A stretch of 64,000 nt of DNA from Diphasiastrum complanatum (lineage: Eukaryota; Streptophyta; Lycopodiopsida; Lycopodiales; Lycopodiaceae): assembly GCA_029204225.1 (NCBI GenBank), contig MU832123.1, positions 22,035 through 86,034 on the forward strand. The letters run 5' to 3'. Both the position numbers and the translations under genes were made by a program. The notes beneath the pieces were generated by a model. That model made no database searches, was not told the origin of the DNA, and saw only the letters and a list, made by a program, of their open reading frames with translations. Each line of letters opens with the position of its first letter. Position 1 is the stretch's first letter. Shown here one piece after another: positions 60,613 to 64,000 of this stretch.

Positions 60613-61218
60613 GTTTTGTCATGATTAGGCCAAAATTCAATTGTGATGTAACTCGAGCTAGTTAGGTTGCTTACACATGTCCAGTTTAGGTTTGATGAGT
60701 GATACAGCACCCTATGTGGTGACAACAGTCAAAGGGTCCAATCATAAGAGAGAGATGGTTGGAAGGGTCCAATCAAAAGTGAGGGATGTTGCATCACACA
60801 TCCAATTGGATTAGAGAGGCTATGTTTAAGGGGTCCAATAGGAATTAAGCTTGGATCTCCACGAGTCTGTCCTTTCATTTTCTTCATTAAATTTATCAGA
60901 GATCTGTGAGTTTTTGAGTCAATTTGGAGATTTGCCAATTTTGCTCGTATTGCCTTCTCTCTCTAGATGAGCCCAAAAGTGGTATTTTCTCTCTCTACCT
61001 GAGGAGAGGAGCTTTTTGGGACTTAGTTTATTTCATGAAGTCTTCCACACGTGTGAAACACCTTTTGGTAATGAATGAATGCATGTAGAATGGTTTTTTT
61101 GCCTTAGGTCTTGTCATTGATCTTGGATTTCAATCAATAGCTAATCTATAGTGCATGAGTCAAGCTTAGGAGATCAATTTCACACATTAGGACATTCCCA
61201 CATGTGTGAATTTTCACA
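60613..61218 (+). mobile_element. Solo family-C LTR, right part
   Basis: Continues the family-C LTR from the D insertion point (GTCATGATTAGGCC) and ends GAATTTTCACA. With the left part it makes an LTR of about 824 bp. No primer site follows, unlike the copy at 3928-4456, so it is a solo LTR. It carries CCACACGTGTG near 61046. Confidence 0.88.
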
Positions 61219-61386
61219 ACGCCAGCTATCATCAAAGGCTTGACTGGGCATATTGGTGTCGATAACTCCAGTGCATGGGGGTGGGTTGATAGTGACCCTA
61301 TGGATGGGTGGATATAGTGTGTCATCACTGGTTTTGGGTGTTGTTAACCTTCAAGGCAATCCGAGATCTAAGGGAGTTGTAATGTT
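61219..61386 (+). mobile_element. LTR of outer element I, right part
   Basis: DNA between the family-C LTR end and a perfect primer site; it is most simply the rest of the LTR begun at 53869-54236. It would end in TTGTAATGTT, not CA. Confidence 0.45.
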
Positions 61387-61398
61387 TGGTATCAGAGC
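61387..61398 (+). other. Primer-binding site of element I
   Basis: TGGTATCAGAGC, followed by AACC. The nearest upstream LTR-like DNA is element I. Confidence 0.75.
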
Positions 61399-61893
61399 AA
61401 CCAATTATTGTGTTAGGTGCACACGTTTCCTTGTGACTTTTGTCGTTTATTTTTATTCCTCCTCTTGGAGTGTGGTTGAAATTTTTTTTTACCATAACAG
61501 TTGTATCAAGATGTTTCTTGAAAGGGTTGTGTAAGATTGATGGAGAGTAATATATTAGTTAATTTCAACTTGTTTCTTTTTTCCAAGAATATTTTTTCTC
61601 CTGAGCTTTAAACTTGAACAGTTTAAAGCTTTCCTGCTCCTCTTTAAAGAAAATTACACTTTTACTAGTTCTTTAAAACATTTGTTTTAAAGAGGTCCCC
61701 CCCCCCCCCTCCCTTTTTTTTTATCGAACTCCTTAAAGTAAACTTTTCTTAGTTGAAAATACAAACCCGCCCCCCCCCCCCCGTCTAAGCAATAATTCTT
61801 TTTTGGCTTGTTTTTTACAAAAAACAAGAAACGAATTCATGGACTGGTGTTGTCGTGCATCAGCGCCACCCTAGTGTTTCGTTTTATACGACA

Positions 61894-61929
<36 letters not shown>

Positions 61930-62580
61930 CGTTTATGAACTCCCCCCTCCCTTAATTACCCTCCTACTTGTGGTTGTTGAGCGCGCACCTTTATGAAAGG
62001 AGAAAGGGAGTGTGGATGGCTAAGTTGAAAACCAAAAATTGTTTTGTGCCTAAATCTTGGATTAAAAGATTGAATAAAGGTGTTCTTGGTACTTTGTCCC
62101 TGCTTGGTCTTACCATCTCCATGCTCCTCCTCCCTCTTACTTCAAATCTCCATGGATTGGAATGGGAGTGAGGTACGTAGGAGGGAAAGGAGGGGAGGGG
62201 TGCAAAATTACATTTCATAAGATTTGATGTCCTTATGCTATGTGGCAGCCTTTGGGGCCTCCACATAGAACTAAAGATCTAGAAGGGACAAATGGGGACT
62301 TTCTTGGGCCCCACTTGTCCTTTTTGCATGGAAAAAGAGAGAGGAGCTTGGAAGAGGAGGGAGTAAAAGAACATATATTCACCATTTCTCACCTAGTTTT
62401 CCAAGTCTCAAGTTAAAGTTGTTTTGGGCTCAAGGTTGTGCATCTTTTTGTTTCTTGAGCTATACTTCACAATTTTTAGCGGTTTTGACACCATTGCTTT
62501 CCGTTTCCATTGATAATGCTTAAATTGTATTACTAATGTTACTAAGCAGATGTTTTCATTTTTGAGGACAAAAATGTTTA
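61399..62580. other. No gene recognised; C and G homopolymer tracts
   Basis: Possibly the inner leader of element I and then the 3' end of a gypsy-like element. The tracts are two C runs of 13-14 (61697-61710, 61770-61782) and a run of 36 G (61894-61929). No coding frame has support. Confidence 0.4.
61894..61929. repeat. (G)36 homopolymer
   Basis: An unbroken G run, 110-200 bp after two C runs of 13-14. The length is likely uncertain because of sequencing error. Confidence 0.85.
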
Positions 62581-62916
62581 AGTAGAGGGAGTGTCATGTA
62601 CTTTTAGTACATCCATGCTTTACATGCAAGATAATATCCAATGTAAGCTTTGTAGGCGGCCCAAAAGGAGCTATTAGCCTTAAGAACAAGGCGGTTCCCT
62701 CTTTAAAACCTTCAAAGTAATTAATAAGGATAGGCCAATAAGGGCCCAATGTAGTTTAAATAATACTTAACAAGAACTAACTCTCCAACAAGATAGTTAA
62801 GTTAAGTTAATTGAGAGCATTGTCTATAACTAGACAACAGACATCAATTTTGAGATCTTTTGGCTCATTTGCAAGTGAGAGCTTCTTGCTTCCTCCTTGT
62901 GAATGGAGCTATGGCA
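62581..62916 (+). mobile_element. Gypsy-like polypurine tract and LTR start (element K)
   Basis: TGAGGACAAAAATG...AGTAGAGGGAG followed by TGTCATGTAC resembles the 3' junction of plant Ty3/gypsy elements, in which a GAGGACAA-type sequence precedes the purine tract and LTR. The LTR would start at 62592 and is interrupted at 62917 by the TRIM. No gypsy coding sequence is visible upstream. Confidence 0.5.
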
Positions 62917-63553
62917 TGTTGGAGGATGCAAGCTACGCACAGAGCAGCTGCGTCCGTAAAGGTAGAAAAAAGTATGCATTCGTCCCATAAGTAAATGGAG
63001 AGTAAAATAGCACCCACATATAAGCTCATTGCAGACAATGTACCCTTGTCCCCTGGTATTAGCCCTTTTGGGGTCAAAGGGGAATGATGGTGGATGGCTA
63101 GGCAGTGGGGATGGGATCCCACGCGTGGCCCGCAGGTGCGCACGACATGCCACATCATCTATTGGACCGCTCTCCACTGCCGACAAACTCTGAGTTGGTA
63201 TCAGAGCCATGGTTCTAGTCCTGAACAAGCAAGTGGGGATATCCTTTGCCCTGTACTCGCTTGAGTGGGGGTGTTGGAGGATGCAAGCTACACATAGAGC
63301 AGCTGGGTCTGTAAAGGCACCAAAAAAGAGTGCATTCGTCCCATAAGTAAATGGAGACTAAAATAGCACCCACATATAAGCTCATTGTAGACAATGTACC
63401 CTTGTCCCCTGGTACCAGCCCTTTTGGGGTCAAAGGGGAATGATGGCGGGTGGCTAGGCAGTGGGGATGGGATCCCACGCGCGGCCCGTAGGTGCGCACA
63501 TGACGTGCCACATCATCTACTGGACTGCTCTCCGCTGCCGACAAACTCTAAGT
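62917..63553 (+). mobile_element. TRIM: terminal-repeat retrotransposon in miniature
   Basis: Two direct repeats of 279 bp (62917-63195) and 282 bp (63272-63553) start TGTTGGAGGATGCAAGC and end CGACAAACTCTRAGT. Between them lie only 76 bp: a perfect primer-binding site TGGTATCAGAGCC (63196-63208) abutting the first repeat, and the purine tract GAGTGGGGG (63263-63271) abutting the second. This is the layout of a non-autonomous TRIM, which encodes nothing and is moved by proteins of other LTR elements. Flanking TGGCA and TTTGC are not a clear target duplication. The LTR ends in AGT rather than CA, as in element A, and the bases beyond CCGACA are shared by both repeats, which argues that they belong to the LTR. 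Confidence 0.85.
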
Positions 63554-64000
63554 TTTGCTAGGGAATCTAATGGAGAAAGAGAAATTTCCTCGGTGCGTGC
63601 ACTGTTGGTCACAATAGGCTAACACAATAATAAAATTTGAGCTGCGCGGTTGTGTGCAGTAACGATGAGCAGACAATAAAACAAGTCAATCAGAAGGTCA
63701 AACAAAAAGCAGAAAGCATTGCAATATTGAAAAATTCTAAACATAGAACCAGATAGTAATTTATTCGGATTGAATCTAATACAAGTCAGTGATGCAGGCG
63801 AGCACAAGACAATTGTGGGTGAAATTGCATGATCACAAAGCTAACTACAAACTGTAAAAGCTATGAGCTTATTACTGACAATCCGTCTGAAGAAAGAATC
63901 GATGCATGAAAAGCATCTACAATGTCTATCTCGTTGGACTACATAGATCATAGACTACAATGATCTATATATACAATTTTACATTGTGTAGAAGAAAAGC
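63554..64000. other. No gene recognised
   Basis: Probably continuation of the DNA interrupted by the TRIM; a further LTR border may lie outside the window. Nothing coding. Confidence 0.35.

Noticed and set aside
54232..61223. Target duplication around the solo family-C LTR
   Set aside because: Flanks GACGT and ACGCC share only ACG out of phase; not accepted as a duplication.
61219..61386. 5S-rRNA-like motif (GGATGGGTG) suggesting a Cassandra-type TRIM LTR
   Set aside because: Only nine bases match the 5S box C; the rest of the 5S promoter is absent and the spacing is wrong.
62830..63544. Minus-strand frames of 97-132 codons repeated twice
   Set aside because: They lie in the two LTRs of the TRIM; the repetition reflects the LTRs, not a duplicated gene.

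Overview
The window looks like nuclear DNA of a land plant with a large, repeat-rich genome. Evidence: many Ty1/copia elements primed by an initiator-Met tRNA (primer sites of the form TGGTATCAGAGCC), a three-exon class III (secretory, plant-type) peroxidase with GT-AG introns, a short interstitial array of the plant telomere repeat TTTAGGG, and long CT/AG microsatellites. The sequence alone does not fix the lineage (seedless plant, gymnosperm or angiosperm).

Layout. 0.3-2.2 kb: broken copia pol (+), followed to about 3.1 kb by LTR-like DNA with U3-style repeats. 3.9-5.1 kb: LTR, primer site and leader of a truncated copia (family C). 5.8-7.3 kb: gag, primer site and LTR of a truncated family-B copia (-). 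7.5-8.3 kb: solo LTR with perfect target duplication CTACG. 8.3-12 kb: no gene; CT microsatellite, a tRNA-derived short SINE and palindromes. 12.2-16.6 kb: copia A (+). 16.6-19.6 kb: an inverted piece of a family-B LTR and its flank, then the other LTR of A in opposite orientation. 19.6-24.3 kb: copia B (-). 24.3-26.7 kb: gag-like and RNase H/LTR remnants. 26.7-34.6 kb: no gene; telomere-like repeat, minisatellites, duplicated repeats and a possible LTR. 34.6-35.5 kb: integrase remnant. 35.5-39.7 kb: nothing recognised. 39.8-41.7 kb: the only convincing host gene, the peroxidase (-). 41.8-47.1 kb: promoter repeats and two more SINE copies. 47.2-53.9 kb: two broken copia elements, G (-) and E (+). 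53.9-61.4 kb: three-level nest in which intact copia D sits in a solo family-C LTR, itself inside another LTR. 62.6-64 kb: gypsy-like LTR start interrupted by a 637-bp TRIM element.

Biology. Only element D (one 1,322-codon gag-pol frame, near-identical LTRs, TSD GTTTT) looks capable of transposing by itself; it could in principle mobilise its relatives. The peroxidase is predicted to be secreted with all catalytic residues and all eight cysteines, and carries an unusual N-terminal extension of about 190 residues rich in Gly and Asn, built from 15-16-residue repeats in a regular three-unit higher-order pattern.

The points most worth a second look are this fused Gly/Asn-rich peroxidase with its repeated upstream region; a very short (72-85 bp) tRNA-derived SINE present three times, twice with clean 15-16-bp target duplications; the TRIM; and an inversion of roughly 5-7 kb that can be deduced because it splits both element A and the family-B LTR into which A had inserted.
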